DNA from: Deltaproteobacteria bacterium
GTDB lineage: Bacteria > Myxococcota_C > UBA6777
Direction: 5' to 3'
Length of the DNA: 35,336 bases
Assembly (NCBI GenBank): GCA_002731275.1
Contig: PCBK01000039.1
Coordinates: 1-35,336 of the forward strand
Shown one piece after another: positions 1 to 8,960 of this stretch. The notes below the pieces were generated by a model. It had not been told where the DNA came from. It was given only the letters and a program-made list of their open reading frames with translations, and did not search any database. How positions within the stretch are numbered: position 1 is the first letter of the stretch; every line of letters begins with the position of its first letter. Position numbers and translations under genes: made by a program.

Positions 1-743
1 CTCCTCTCGAAAGGCTTGAGAGGAGGGAAGAGCCGGAGGCTCAGGGTGGAGAGTTTGTTGAGGTGGATGATTGCAAGCGAAGACGCAAAAAACCCACTGC
101 AACTTCGCGAGCAAAAGGGAATGCAAGGATATGGCTTGCTATATCCGCCTGGAAGAAGGGGATTGCAGAGTGGAGTCAGGGGAGTTTGCGGAGACGCAAG
201 TGCAACGTCCGCCGGATCAGATTTCGAGCTAAACCACGTATATATCGATAGAATAGTCCCTCCTCTCGAAAGGCTTGAGAGGAGGGATGTCACGGAGTGA
301 CAGGGAGGAGAGTTTGTTGAGGCGGATGATTGCAAGTGAAGACGCAAAAAACCCACTGAAAACTCGAAAGCAACCGAGCTATACAAGGATATGGCTTTGC
401 TATATCCGCCTACAAGAAGGGGATGATTGGGTGGAATCAGGGGAGTTTGAGGAGACACAAGTACAACGTCCGCCGGATCAGATTTCGAGCTAAACCACGT
501 ATATATCGGTTGAATGTTCCCTCCTCTCGAAAGGCTTGAGAGGAGGGAAGAGCCGAAGGCTCAGGGTGGTGAGTTTGTTGAGGCGGATGATTGCAAGCGA
601 AGACGCAAAAAACCCACTGAAAGCTCGTAAGCAAAGGGGCTTTATAAGGATGTCGCCTGCGACATACGCCTGGAAGAAGGGGATGATTTGGTGGAATCAG
701 GGGAGTTTGCGGAGACGCAAGTGCAACATCCGCCGGATCAGAT
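1..743 (-). repeat. Array of three tandem ~260-base hairpin repeats (5' array)
   Basis: Three copies follow one another: 1-257 (cut by the window edge), 258-518 and 519-743. The period is 260-261 bases, judged by the recurring GGATCAG at 214, 475 and 735. Each copy has a pyrimidine/purine hairpin (258-267 with 277-286; 519-528 with 538-547), a short second hairpin (30-34 with 38-42; 288-293 with 297-302; 550-554 with 558-562) and a third with a 4-5 base loop (127-134 with 139-146; 387-394 with 400-407; 650-655 with 660-665). Stem sequences differ between copies while pairing is kept. I give minus as the sense strand because the neighbouring gene (stop at 743) reads into the array on that strand. 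Short open frames inside the copies have no ribosome-binding site and I do not regard them as genes. The identity of the family is unknown to me. Confidence 0.9.
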
Positions 744-1285
744 TAGCGTGCGGCGGGTTTTTTCTCTTCTTTTTTCTCAGCTTTGCGCTTGGCGGGTTTT
801 TTGGTGACGGGTTTTTTCGCGCGCAACCATGTTTGGCTACGACCAATCAAGGAGAAGCCGATGAATCCACGGACGAGAAGTTTCTTTCCGTCATTTGTGG
901 GGGAGATCCAGGTACCGTAAATTTTGCCGTTGTTGGGATCGAGGATTTTTCCTTTGTTGTACCAGTCACGACCTTTCCACTTACTTGGTGCCTTTTTCAG
1001 GTTTTCGAGGATTTGCATCCCGATGATGGGCTTGTTTTTTCTGTGGTCTGTACACTTGGTACACTTGGGATTTTGGTCTTGGCTGGGTTTGCGGAACAAT
1101 CGGATGATTTTGCCGAAGTACTTACCGCCTTTTTTGAAGATCTTGACGATGGATTTTTTGGACTTGGTTTTGTCATCGATGGTCTTCCAGTAACCGAGCA
1201 CAATCTCACCAGCAAACGCAGGTGTAGCGATCCCCATCAAAAAAACAGCAAGAAATGCAGTTGCAATCATTCGGTGCAATTTCAC
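743..1285 (-). CDS. DUF2147-family exported protein
   Basis: The 180-residue product begins with a clear Sec signal peptide, with likely cleavage after AFA near residue 25. The mature part carries the features of the DUF2147 family: GYWKTIDD near the start, a K-C-T-K-C-T-D stretch, GMQIL, and a C-terminal VRGFIG...SQTW block. Members are small periplasmic beta-rich proteins of unknown biochemical function. The start is GTG, chosen because AGGAGG lies five bases upstream. The last ~25 residues are a Lys/Pro/Ala tail outside the conserved domain. The stop codon coincides with the edge of the upstream-numbered repeat array, so the transcript would run straight into that array. The family call is by motif recognition; the role is unknown. 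Confidence 0.82.
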   Translation of the reverse strand: MKLHRMIATAFLAVFLMGIATPAFAGEIVLGYWKTIDDKTKSKKSIVKIFKKGGKYFGKIIRLFRKPSQDQNPKCTKCTDHRKNKPIIGMQILENLKKAPSKWKGRDWYNKGKILDPNNGKIYGTWISPTNDGKKLLVRGFIGFSLIGRSQTWLRAKKPVTKKPAKRKAEKKEEKKPAAR

Positions 1286-1588
1286 AGTAACCTCCTATTT
1301 GGATTCACAGAGCACGTTTGTGCACATCTTCCTGACCTAGCAGAGAAGAGTCACGTTCATGTCAATTGGACTTTGCCTACAGTGTGGAAAGGTGTAACAA
1401 GTCCCCTTGAGGGTGTCAAGAGGACACGACAAAACAGTTGTCCTCTCCACAGACAGGCGCACATACGGTCCACGATAGAGGTTGCGGGTGTGGTACAGAG
1501 TACACACAACTCATTGGACGTCGCGTTCGAAGATTGATTCAATTTGTCCGACAAAAGAAGGTACAGGCAGGTAGGTCTCAGGAAGGTT
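1286..1588. other. 303-base intergenic stretch
   Basis: It lies between the start of the DUF2147 gene and the stop of the RNase H gene, both on the minus strand. Apart from the possible -35 box at 1360-1365 I see no gene, strong hairpin or repeat. Short open frames on both strands lack ribosome-binding sites and recognisable products. Confidence 0.6.
1360..1365 (-). promoter_or_regulatory. Possible -35 element for the DUF2147 gene
   Basis: On the minus strand this is a perfect TTGACA, about 75 bases upstream of the GTG start at 1285. At a 17-base spacing the -10 candidate is TGCTAG, a poor match, so the promoter is only tentative. Confidence 0.3.
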
Positions 1589-2236
1589 CTATTTTCGCCC
1601 AAAGTCGGCAGGGATCTCTCCCCAGACATCGGTCTCCCATTTGAGAATGGTGTTTGCGCGCTTGGGATTATCTTTCAGCCACTGTGTCGCCTGTTCCATC
1701 TTCTGAAAGACGATCTCATTGCTGATATTGCGCTCAAGTGTGGTCTTGGCAAAGGCATTACGGACCCAAGCCATCGCAGTCCGAGAGTCTGAATAGATGG
1801 GGATCTCACTCCCCTTCTCTGCCAACATTCTCAGGCCATCGACGAGCGCGAGGAACTCACCAATATTGTTAGTCGCCCATTCAAACGGCCCTTCGTGGAA
1901 GTAGACCTCCCCAGTCTCTGTATCAACCCCACGATATTCCATCAAGCCAGGGTTCCCACTGCACGCAGCGTCCACTGAAAGACTTGGTATGATGGCCTTT
2001 GTCGCATTGGGCAAGGTGAGCTGTTTGCCCTTACCACCCGATGAAGACTTTCCGACGCCGACATGTGCGGATGAACCCTCTTTATAAGCGCTCTCTGCGG
2101 CGGCACGTGTTTTAAAGGATTTGTACTTCGCGTCAGGAAACCCGTGGATCTGCTTTTGACATTCAGGCCATGACGTGTAAATCCCAGGTCTTTGACCTCT
2201 CCAAACGACATACCATTTACTTTTTGACTTCGCCAT
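1589..2236 (-). CDS. rnhA: Ribonuclease H with viroplasmin-type N-terminal domain
   Basis: The 215-residue protein would cut the RNA strand of RNA-DNA hybrids, removing R-loops and primers in the cytoplasm. Residues ~6-50 (KWYVVWRG, PGIY, W..C..Q..GF..A.YKSF) match the viroplasmin / RNase H1 N-terminal hybrid-binding domain. A Gly/Ser/Lys linker (~55-72) precedes the catalytic domain. All four acidic residues of the active site appear present: D89 (VDAACSGNPG), E127 (NNIGEF), D150 (YSDS) and D211 (ADFG). I place the start at the ATG before AKSKSKWYV, with TGAGG upstream. A start 19 codons earlier is possible but adds residues with no domain match. This two-domain layout is typical of eukaryotic RNase H1 and of a minority of bacterial enzymes. 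Confidence 0.88.
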   Translation of the reverse strand: MAKSKSKWYVVWRGQRPGIYTSWPECQKQIHGFPDAKYKSFKTRAAAESAYKEGSSAHVGVGKSSSGGKGKQLTLPNATKAIIPSLSVDAACSGNPGLMEYRGVDTETGEVYFHEGPFEWATNNIGEFLALVDGLRMLAEKGSEIPIYSDSRTAMAWVRNAFAKTTLERNISNEIVFQKMEQATQWLKDNPKRANTILKWETDVWGEIPADFGRK

Positions 2237-2427
2237 CGACAACCTCATCTCAATCTTGGACAGAGAACACTTCGAAAGCGCTGTTGGTATCAAAACAACA
2301 CCAACACGTCAACTATCCAAAAACGAAAGGAGACAACAAAAGCAGGACGGAATCAACACGGAAAAAACAGAAGAAATGGGGGCGTTAAGGAGGTCAGATG
2401 GGAAGATGCTTTGTGGAGACGAGCAGA

Positions 2428-3024
2428 TCAGATGCGCATGTGCATGATGCCTTTGAGATTGTCAGGTGTAGGTTGGTTGGGGATGTCGACCTTCACAGGG
2501 ATCAAACGTGTGATGACCCAACCATACGTGCTTGAGGCTTTTTTGTGAAAACGCAGCTTCCAGAAGGTCTCATCGAAAGGCACAATGTTACTGCCCTTTG
2601 CCGCAATACCAGAGCATGTCATATACACCCGAAGGTCTCCATTCGAGAGCCGCTTGATACGATGGACTTTTGCCTTCAATTCGCGGAATTTCCAGCTTCG
2701 GCCAGAGCGTATGAGTTTGTTTTTGAGCTGCGCAAAAGAGACATCTCTGTAATTGTAAGACTTATCGAGGTAGGGGATCATCGCGTTGAGACGACGCGCC
2801 TTGATGTCGTGCATCATCGACGTCATCACCTTTTGGACCTGTTCTTTTTCTGTCGTCACGAAGGTGCTCACGAGCGGCAACAACAAACAGACTGCCCCCC
2901 ACCCAATCATGACAGGCTTCCAGATCTTTGAACGCGTCAACATCCAAAGCGCCAACACAGACAACCACACAATGCCCAACGCAAGTGCCAACTCAACAGG
3001 TCTCTCAAACAAAAATTCACTCAT
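2428..3024 (-). CDS. Unknown membrane protein with a soluble C-terminal domain
   Basis: I do not recognise this family. The 198-residue product has two membrane segments at about residues 9-28 and 36-55, followed by ~140 residues that are probably soluble. That tail starts with a helical stretch (EKEQVQKVMTSMMHDI...) and continues with alternating strands, a layout reminiscent of SnoaL/NTF2-like folds attached to membrane anchors; this is inference only. The ATG at 3024 is chosen because GAGGAG lies six bases upstream. A start 11 codons earlier exists but has no such signal. It could be an envelope protein; no partner is evident from its neighbours. Confidence 0.7.
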   Translation of the reverse strand: MSEFLFERPVELALALGIVWLSVLALWMLTRSKIWKPVMIGWGAVCLLLPLVSTFVTTEKEQVQKVMTSMMHDIKARRLNAMIPYLDKSYNYRDVSFAQLKNKLIRSGRSWKFRELKAKVHRIKRLSNGDLRVYMTCSGIAAKGSNIVPFDETFWKLRFHKKASSTYGWVITRLIPVKVDIPNQPTPDNLKGIMHMRI

Positions 3025-3209
3025 CACAAACTCCTCTACACAGCTCTCAATATTCATCTACGGCATACATATACCGCCAATCGTGTTGTGGTCTAAGCAT
3101 ATTCTGTGCCACAGATCGCGACGAACACAAAAAACCAACAAACAACGAAAATGTAGCCTAAAAAGCAGGGTTGGGGCGTCGTCACTATGACAGAGATGAC
3201 AGAGAGGTC

Positions 3210-3226
3210 ATTGACAAGTTGTCAAT
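3210..3226. promoter_or_regulatory. Perfect 17-base palindrome, possible operator
   Basis: ATTGACAAGTTGTCAAT is an 8-1-8 perfect inverted repeat. It is 186 bases upstream of the start at 3024 and 84 bases past the stop of the tricorn-like gene. TTGACA is present on both strands, so it may also serve as a -35 box. TGACAGAGA occurs twice nearby (3188 and 3198). Confidence 0.4.
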
Positions 3227-3284
3227 TCTTCAGGGGGATTGGAGCAAGGTGTCAGGAGAGGTGGAGTAGAAGGACCGCAGACTG

Positions 3285-3305
3285 TAAAGTGAAAGAAACA
3301 CTTTA
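3285..3305 (-). terminator. Weak hairpin after the tricorn-like gene
   Basis: A 7-base stem (TAAAGTG with CACTTTA) encloses a 7-base loop directly after the stop at 3310. There is no following T-run, so factor-independent termination is doubtful. Confidence 0.25.
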
Positions 3306-3309
3306 GACC

Positions 3310-6300
3310 CTACTTCTTTTTCAACTGGGACAACAAGATCTTGATCGCACGCTTGAGCTGTGGATCACGTCTAAACTGCTCATCAGTCGGCAAAATAGGT
3401 ACCAGAACATGGGGCACGGCGGGACCATTCTCCATGTTTTTGCGCTTGGGCAACGTCCACCAACCACGGAGCGGCAAACGGAACCACGAACCATCGAGTA
3501 GACGCGCACCACCTGTGGAGATGACCGCACCTGCAGTGGGCATCCCCACAACAGTACCGAGCTTATGAAGCTTCACTGCGTGTGTAAAGATCTCCGCGTT
3601 TGAACCACTTCGCTCATTACAAAGCAGGATAATCGGCTTGTGCCAGTAGTAGTAGGGACGACGGCTGACAGGATATCCACCTCTCTTGGCGTGTCGGTAA
3701 CGTGTGACCGCGTGTGCCTTTGGCAAGAACATCGAGAGCAGACGATCGGCAGTCCAACCACCACCGTTGTTGCGAACGTCGATGATCAAACCCTTCTTGT
3801 CATGAGCGTGTGCATAGAGTTCGCGCTCAAAACGATCGAGGCTCTTCATGTTCATGCTCTGGATATGAAGATACGCAAGCGTTCCCTTGCTCAACGTCTT
3901 CACTTGGTCTCGCACCGCATCAACCCAGGCGTTATAGCGTTGTTGATACGTGTGGCGGAAGCCGATCGGACGGATGTAGAAGAATCGAGTCTTACCCTCA
4001 CGTGAGATCTTCAACTCGACCTTACGTCCGACCTTCCAGTCGAGATACTTATAGAGATTGACATCTTGTCCGAGTGGCTGACCGTTGAGCGCCAACAAAA
4101 CGTCTCCCTTCTTGAGGAGGCTACGACGGCGAGCGGCAGGACTTTTGGGACGGACATAGGCGATCTTAAGTCCCTTCCCTTTGTAGGACGCATCAAAACG
4201 AACACCCAATTCACCAGTGCGGCTCTTGGGTCCTTTCTTTCGATGATAAATCCCCAGGTGACTTGCGTTCAGCTCACCGAGCATCATGAAGATGACATCA
4301 TCGAAACCATCACGTGTCACAGTTTGTTTGATCAGGTGGCGATAATCTGCGCGGATTTTGGCCCAGTTGGCACCGTGGAAGGTAGGATCGTAGAAGCCGT
4401 GATTGATGATCCCCCACGCTTCTTCGAACAACTGCAGACGCGCCATATCACGACGCCCACTCCACTCCGCGACAAAACGCACGGGCTTGGGACGCGCTTT
4501 ACCACGCATCCCCAACGCGACGATAGTACCGCCTTTGCCAATGAAGTAGAGCGCCCCTTTGGCACCCCACTGCAATTGACTCGCGGGGCCTTTGTACAGA
4601 CGACGAAGACCTTTGCCATCCCAACCAATGCGGTACAATCCCTTCAGCTTCCCACGCACTGTAAAGTAGAAGGTGCTACCATCTGCAGAGAGCAGGAGCT
4701 GATTGGGTCCACTACCAGGCAACCCTGTCAGTGAACGCAGACGGAAGGCCAAGCCTTTTTTATCGATACGCACGAGGTGACGGCGCTTCTTCTTACCTTT
4801 TTTGTGAGCTTTGTCCTTCTTGGCTTTTTGCGTTGTCGGCGCTTTCTTGGTTTTCTTCGACCTCTTGCCTTTTTTGCCTTTTTTACCTTTTTTACCTCTC
4901 TTGCCTTTTCTACGCTTGGAGGCTTTCTTCCAGCGTTTAAAGGTCCGGATCAGCTCCTCACAGCTCTTTTCATGATCGACACTGCGCAAAAATGCGTAGC
5001 GGATCTGCATACGATCGAAGACACCATTTGAGAGATACGCCATCATCTTCCCGTTGGCTGACCAGACAGGTCGCACATCGGTGTCAGGGAAACGGCTGAT
5101 GTTGAGAGCCGGCTTTTTACCGCTCGCGTGGACGAGGAAGATATCATCATTGGATTGGTAATCTGTACGGGAGAACAAGAACCAACGACCATCTGGAGAC
5201 CACTGAAAAGCACCGATATTCCAGTCCTTCGTCACCACACGTTCTTTCTTCCCATCGACAGAACGAACGACGAGTTCGCCGTTACCACGGACAAACGCGA
5301 TCTCATTCTTTTTGGGCGACCAATCGGGACGATGTTCGATCTTCTTGTTCCCTTTGGGTGTCCAGCGCGTGATCTTGATTCGGAAGGTCTTGGACAAAGA
5401 GAGCTTCTTCTTTTTGCGCATCCCTGCGTGGGCGAAGTAAATGGCCTTGTCTCCCCCTTTGTTAGAGGTAAAGGCGAGCGTGCGTCCGTCAGAAGACCAC
5501 GTCAGATGTTGTTCACGCCAATCGTTATGTGTCACACGTCGAGCCCATTTTACGGGGTCTTTGAGGGATTTGACGTAGACATCTCCTCTGAGCACAAACG
5601 CGACCTCTTTTTTGTTGGGAGAGAGCGCAAATTCGGACACACCGCGACGTAGGATCTTTCTCATGAAGACATTTCGGGGAACGTCAGCGGTCGCTTTGAT
5701 GTTGATCTCAGCGAACTTACCGAGGTCTACGTGATACTTGAACAGTTTGTCCCACTGTGAGAAGACGACGACCTTCCCGTCACGACTTGCCCGGACATAG
5801 CGAACACCATGTCCTTTAAAGTGGGTCAGTTGTCTGCGAGCCTTGGACTTGAGGTGCATGGACCAGAGGTTGAATGTCCCGCCCTTCTCGGAGCGATACA
5901 CGATCGTATCTTTGCCGATAAAGTTCGGATAATCATTGGTCATCTTCTCAGGAGTGAGGGAGGTGTAGGACTTTTTTGTGCGGTCATACATCCAGACATT
6001 GCGGTGGTAGGGGTTGGTGTTGTGTTTGCGCCACCAACGACGTGAGCCACGGGTGTACACAAAGAATCGACCATCTGCGGAGATATCACCGCTCACACCT
6101 TGTACAGGCAAAAAGTACGTGGGCATCCCGCCTTTTGGGGAGATCTGAAAGAAGTATCTTCGCCACAATGCACCGAGCACACGGGTTGAATAGAAGACGA
6201 TCTTTTTGGTCACAGGATCCCAGAATAGAGGTGTATCGGGACGAGAGTGGTAGGTCAGACGTTTGGGGAGACCACCTGTCGCGCGCATCACGTAGACATC

Positions 6301-6573
6301 ATCGTTCCCAAAACGCCTAGAAGCAAAGGCGATCCACTTGCCATCGGGGGACCACACAGGGTGGTGGTCGAAGGCTTTATGTGTCGTCAACTTTCGAGCG
6401 GTCCCACCGTGTGAGGCGACGACCCACAGGTCACCGCGCCAACTAAACACGACCTTGGAACCATCAGGAGAAACGGCCGGGTGTCTGGCAAACTTAACCT
6501 CGACACTGGCCTGTGCTGGGTGAGCGAGCAAAAGACAAAGTCCAAAAGCCCACCAAAAGGCGATCTTTCGCAT
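3310..6573 (-). CDS. Tricorn-like S41 protease, exported
   Basis: The 1087-residue product has a signal peptide (cleavage near AQA, residue 22), so it probably acts in the periplasm rather than in the cytoplasm like archaeal tricorn. Residues ~25-530 contain repeated SPDG / W blade motifs of PD40/TolB-type beta-propellers. A Lys/Gly-rich stretch (about 546-600) interrupts the chain, then a second short propeller follows to ~700. The tricorn core lies at ~705-775 with the S771-H772 pair (ELNASHLG). A PDZ domain spans ~780-870, and the C-terminal S41 domain contains the likely nucleophile S991 (RSGSNAE). Archaeal tricorn has Ser-Asp at that point; here it is Ser-Asn. GAGGAG lies six bases before the ATG. 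The family degrades peptides; the substrate here is unknown. The Lys-rich insert is not a family feature that I know of. Confidence 0.88.
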   Translation of the reverse strand: MRKIAFWWAFGLCLLLAHPAQASVEVKFARHPAVSPDGSKVVFSWRGDLWVVASHGGTARKLTTHKAFDHHPVWSPDGKWIAFASRRFGNDDVYVMRATGGLPKRLTYHSRPDTPLFWDPVTKKIVFYSTRVLGALWRRYFFQISPKGGMPTYFLPVQGVSGDISADGRFFVYTRGSRRWWRKHNTNPYHRNVWMYDRTKKSYTSLTPEKMTNDYPNFIGKDTIVYRSEKGGTFNLWSMHLKSKARRQLTHFKGHGVRYVRASRDGKVVVFSQWDKLFKYHVDLGKFAEINIKATADVPRNVFMRKILRRGVSEFALSPNKKEVAFVLRGDVYVKSLKDPVKWARRVTHNDWREQHLTWSSDGRTLAFTSNKGGDKAIYFAHAGMRKKKKLSLSKTFRIKITRWTPKGNKKIEHRPDWSPKKNEIAFVRGNGELVVRSVDGKKERVVTKDWNIGAFQWSPDGRWFLFSRTDYQSNDDIFLVHASGKKPALNISRFPDTDVRPVWSANGKMMAYLSNGVFDRMQIRYAFLRSVDHEKSCEELIRTFKRWKKASKRRKGKRGKKGKKGKKGKRSKKTKKAPTTQKAKKDKAHKKGKKKRRHLVRIDKKGLAFRLRSLTGLPGSGPNQLLLSADGSTFYFTVRGKLKGLYRIGWDGKGLRRLYKGPASQLQWGAKGALYFIGKGGTIVALGMRGKARPKPVRFVAEWSGRRDMARLQLFEEAWGIINHGFYDPTFHGANWAKIRADYRHLIKQTVTRDGFDDVIFMMLGELNASHLGIYHRKKGPKSRTGELGVRFDASYKGKGLKIAYVRPKSPAARRRSLLKKGDVLLALNGQPLGQDVNLYKYLDWKVGRKVELKISREGKTRFFYIRPIGFRHTYQQRYNAWVDAVRDQVKTLSKGTLAYLHIQSMNMKSLDRFERELYAHAHDKKGLIIDVRNNGGGWTADRLLSMFLPKAHAVTRYRHAKRGGYPVSRRPYYYWHKPIILLCNERSGSNAEIFTHAVKLHKLGTVVGMPTAGAVISTGGARLLDGSWFRLPLRGWWTLPKRKNMENGPAVPHVLVPILPTDEQFRRDPQLKRAIKILLSQLKKK

Positions 6574-6757
6574 AGACTACTCCTCAGGCAGACAAACACA
6601 TCTGACTGCCTTGTCAAACAGCTCGTGACTTCTCTGTCCTCGAAGCCACAAAGCGTAAATCAAAAAACTCTCATATGTTGAGCTGCTGTCGGTATACCAC
6701 ACAACCACAAAAATGTCGTTGGTGTTTTCGCTGACAATATCTCTCACACTTTTTCTC

Positions 6758-6786
6758 TTGACGCACACTCCACAAACGTCTATCTC
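6758..6786 (+). promoter_or_regulatory. Possible sigma-70-type promoter for argH
   Basis: TTGACG (6758-6763) and TATCTC (6781-6786) are separated by 17 bases, and the argH start is ~58 bases downstream. The -10 match is modest. No TGAAT/ATTCA ARG-box palindrome is visible here, unlike upstream of argR. Confidence 0.35.
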
Positions 6787-6843
6787 AAGTCGCTTGTAGA
6801 AGCGTTGTTTTTTTGGATCCAATGACAACAGGAGAGAGCTATT

Positions 6844-8226
6844 ATGGGTAAATTATGGGGTGGTCGATTCACGGGTGATATCGATGCAACATTTGATCTG
6901 TTTAATGCATCCTATTCATTCGACAAACGTCTCTTTGAAGCGGATGTCGTAGGTTCACAAGCCTATGCAAAGGGACTGCATAAAGCGGGAATACTGGATG
7001 ACAACGAGCACCAAACACTCCAAGATGCTCTCGCCGCGCTCCTCGAAAAAGGCCGCACCGATCAAGCTTTCATCGATCAAGGCGTGACAGACGGCGTAGA
7101 AGACATTCACAGTTTTGTCGAATCTGCGCTCATCGCAGAGGTCGGAGATGTTGGACGAAAGCTCCACACAGGACGCAGCCGCAACGATCAAGTCGCCACA
7201 GACATCAGACTCTATCTTCGCGACGCAATCGAAGGGATCAAGGAACAACTCACCACCCTCTCACAAACACTCATCGAGAAGGCTGAGGCCCACCCAGAGG
7301 CCGCGCTCCCTGGCTACACACACCTACAAAAAGCGCAGCCGATCTTGCTCGCACATTATCTCCTCTCCTATGTCGAGATGTTCTTACGCGATCGAGATCG
7401 CCTCACAGACGTACACAAACGCGTCAACATCCTTCCCCTCGGCTCCGCAGCGATGGCAGGGACCAACTACCCTATCGACCGACACTTTCTCGCAGAGACG
7501 TTGGGATTTGACGATATCACTTACAACAGCATGGACGCGGTCAGCGACCGTGACTTTGTCCTCGAATTCCTCAACGCCGCCAACCTGATCATGATGCACA
7601 TGAGCCGCCTGTCGGAAGACCTGATCATCTACGCATCGACGGAGTTCAAATTTGTCAGCATGAGCGACCAAGTCTCCACAGGCTCATCGATCATGCCACA
7701 AAAAAAGAACCCCGACGCGCTCGAACTGATCCGCGGAAAAATGGGGCGCGTCGTCGGCGCTTACACCACTCTCTCAACTGTCCTCAAAGGACTCCCGCTG
7801 TGCTACAACAAAGACCTGCAAGAGGACAAAGAGCCTCTGTTCGACGCGATCGATACGGTCAGCATCAGCCTCGAAGTGATGAACACTGTCATCGCGACGA
7901 TGATCGTGCACGAAGAACACATGAATCACTCTGCCTCACGCGATTATCTGAGCGCCACAGAGCTCGCGGACTACCTCGCACGCAAAAAGCTCCCCTTCCG
8001 AGAAGCACATGAGGTCGTTGGCCGCGTCGTCCTCGGCTCTATTGATCAAGGAAAACAGCTCGACGAGTTGACCCTTGAAGAATACAAGGCGTATCATCCC
8101 CTCTTCGAAGAAGATATCTTTGACGCCATCTCTCTCAAGAGTACACTCTCACGAAAAGATGTCCCCGGAGGCACTGCCCCAAACCGCGTCACAGAGGCTA
8201 TCGAACACGCGAAGAAGCGTTTGTAA
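6844..8226 (+). CDS. argH: Argininosuccinate lyase
   Basis: The enzyme splits argininosuccinate into arginine and fumarate, the last step of arginine synthesis, as a cytoplasmic homotetramer. The 460-residue length is normal for the family. The N-terminus MGKLWGGRF, the HTGRSRNDQV block and the fumarase/lyase signature GSSIMPQKKNPD (residues ~280-291, holding the catalytic serine) are all intact. CAGGAGAG lies upstream of the ATG. It stands alone on the plus strand, 5.3 kb from the end of the minus-strand argRCDB operon and divergent from the tricorn-like gene, so it has its own promoter. argG, which makes its substrate, is not in the window. Confidence 0.97.
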   Translation: MGKLWGGRFTGDIDATFDLFNASYSFDKRLFEADVVGSQAYAKGLHKAGILDDNEHQTLQDALAALLEKGRTDQAFIDQGVTDGVEDIHSFVESALIAEVGDVGRKLHTGRSRNDQVATDIRLYLRDAIEGIKEQLTTLSQTLIEKAEAHPEAALPGYTHLQKAQPILLAHYLLSYVEMFLRDRDRLTDVHKRVNILPLGSAAMAGTNYPIDRHFLAETLGFDDITYNSMDAVSDRDFVLEFLNAANLIMMHMSRLSEDLIIYASTEFKFVSMSDQVSTGSSIMPQKKNPDALELIRGKMGRVVGAYTTLSTVLKGLPLCYNKDLQEDKEPLFDAIDTVSISLEVMNTVIATMIVHEEHMNHSASRDYLSATELADYLARKKLPFREAHEVVGRVVLGSIDQGKQLDELTLEEYKAYHPLFEEDIFDAISLKSTLSRKDVPGGTAPNRVTEAIEHAKKRL

Positions 8227-8355
8227 ATCCATCAAAAGAAATACAGAGATGGGGGTGCGCAGTGAACACCATCGACGAGAAACAAGCGTCCCCCAACCCC
8301 CGAATGCAACAGGTACGTTTCCCGCTGCATTTCGCATCCCATGGAGGTGAATCAC

Positions 8356-8769
8356 ATGATCTTAAATGATGTTTGTCGTGAAGTTGTGAAAGACATTTCC
8401 GACGCGTTTGCATTTGGTGTCGTTGATCTAGGTAGCGGTGCATTGATAGCAGTACACAACGAAGTAACCGACCTCACACAACCCTACCTTGATGCACTTG
8501 CTGCCACCGCAGCCGATATGTTCCGGGGAAAAAACATACGCCGTATCGAGCAGCTGATCAGCGATCATCGTGGCGTCGAGGTCAAACACACACTTCAGGA
8601 AGTGTTTACCAAAACAGACAGAACCTTCCACTTTATGAAAGTCATCCGTAGTCGAAATGTCGTGGCAGTCCTCGTCACACATACAACCACCAATCAGGGG
8701 ATGGGCTGGGCTGGCTTGCGAATGGCCTGTGATGAACTTGAACACGCTATGGGCGTACTACAGCCATAG
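8356..8769 (+). CDS. Roadblock/LC7-like small protein
   Basis: The 137-residue soluble protein has no signal peptide. Its pattern (an N-terminal helix, AFGVVDLGSGALIAVHN, a long helix YLDALAATAADMFRG, then FHFMKVIRSRNVVAVLVTHTT) fits the alpha-beta roadblock/LC7 fold, whose bacterial members often partner small Ras-like GTPases or act in signalling. This is fold-level recognition only. The start is decided by GGAGGTGA seven bases before the ATG at 8356; the ATG at 8341 is itself part of that ribosome-binding site. It follows argH by 129 bases on the same strand, and no GTPase gene is adjacent. Confidence 0.7.
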   Translation: MILNDVCREVVKDISDAFAFGVVDLGSGALIAVHNEVTDLTQPYLDALAATAADMFRGKNIRRIEQLISDHRGVEVKHTLQEVFTKTDRTFHFMKVIRSRNVVAVLVTHTTTNQGMGWAGLRMACDELEHAMGVLQP

Positions 8770-8960
8770 AGCAGCTCATCGCGGGCTCCAAAAAAAACGC
8801 TCTCCCTCCTCCTCTCCGACACAAAATCAATGACCTCGCCAGACTTGCCACACAAAGCAAAAAAAGGCATACTCAACACAACTTCACTCAAAAATAAGAA
8901 ATTGAAGATTTCTTGTCGTTCTATTACCAAAACAAACATGGATGTTGTGAGGGCGGTGTT

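Noticed and set aside
1-740. Repeat arrays as integron attC sites or a cassette array
   Set aside because: The repeats are too long, GTTRRRY/RYYYAAC core sites are absent, no genes lie between copies, and no integrase is present.
16-740. Short open frames inside the repeats as a family of small basic proteins
   Set aside because: They have no ribosome-binding sites, stay open in both orientations, and compensatory stem changes alter the encoded residues.
536-1537. 333-residue plus-strand frame opposite the DUF2147 gene
   Set aside because: It begins in the repeat, runs antisense to a well-supported gene and lacks any family match.
6577-6828. 83-residue minus-strand frame upstream of the tricorn-like gene
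   Set aside because: It has no recognisable family and no convincing ribosome-binding site, and it occupies the divergent promoter region.
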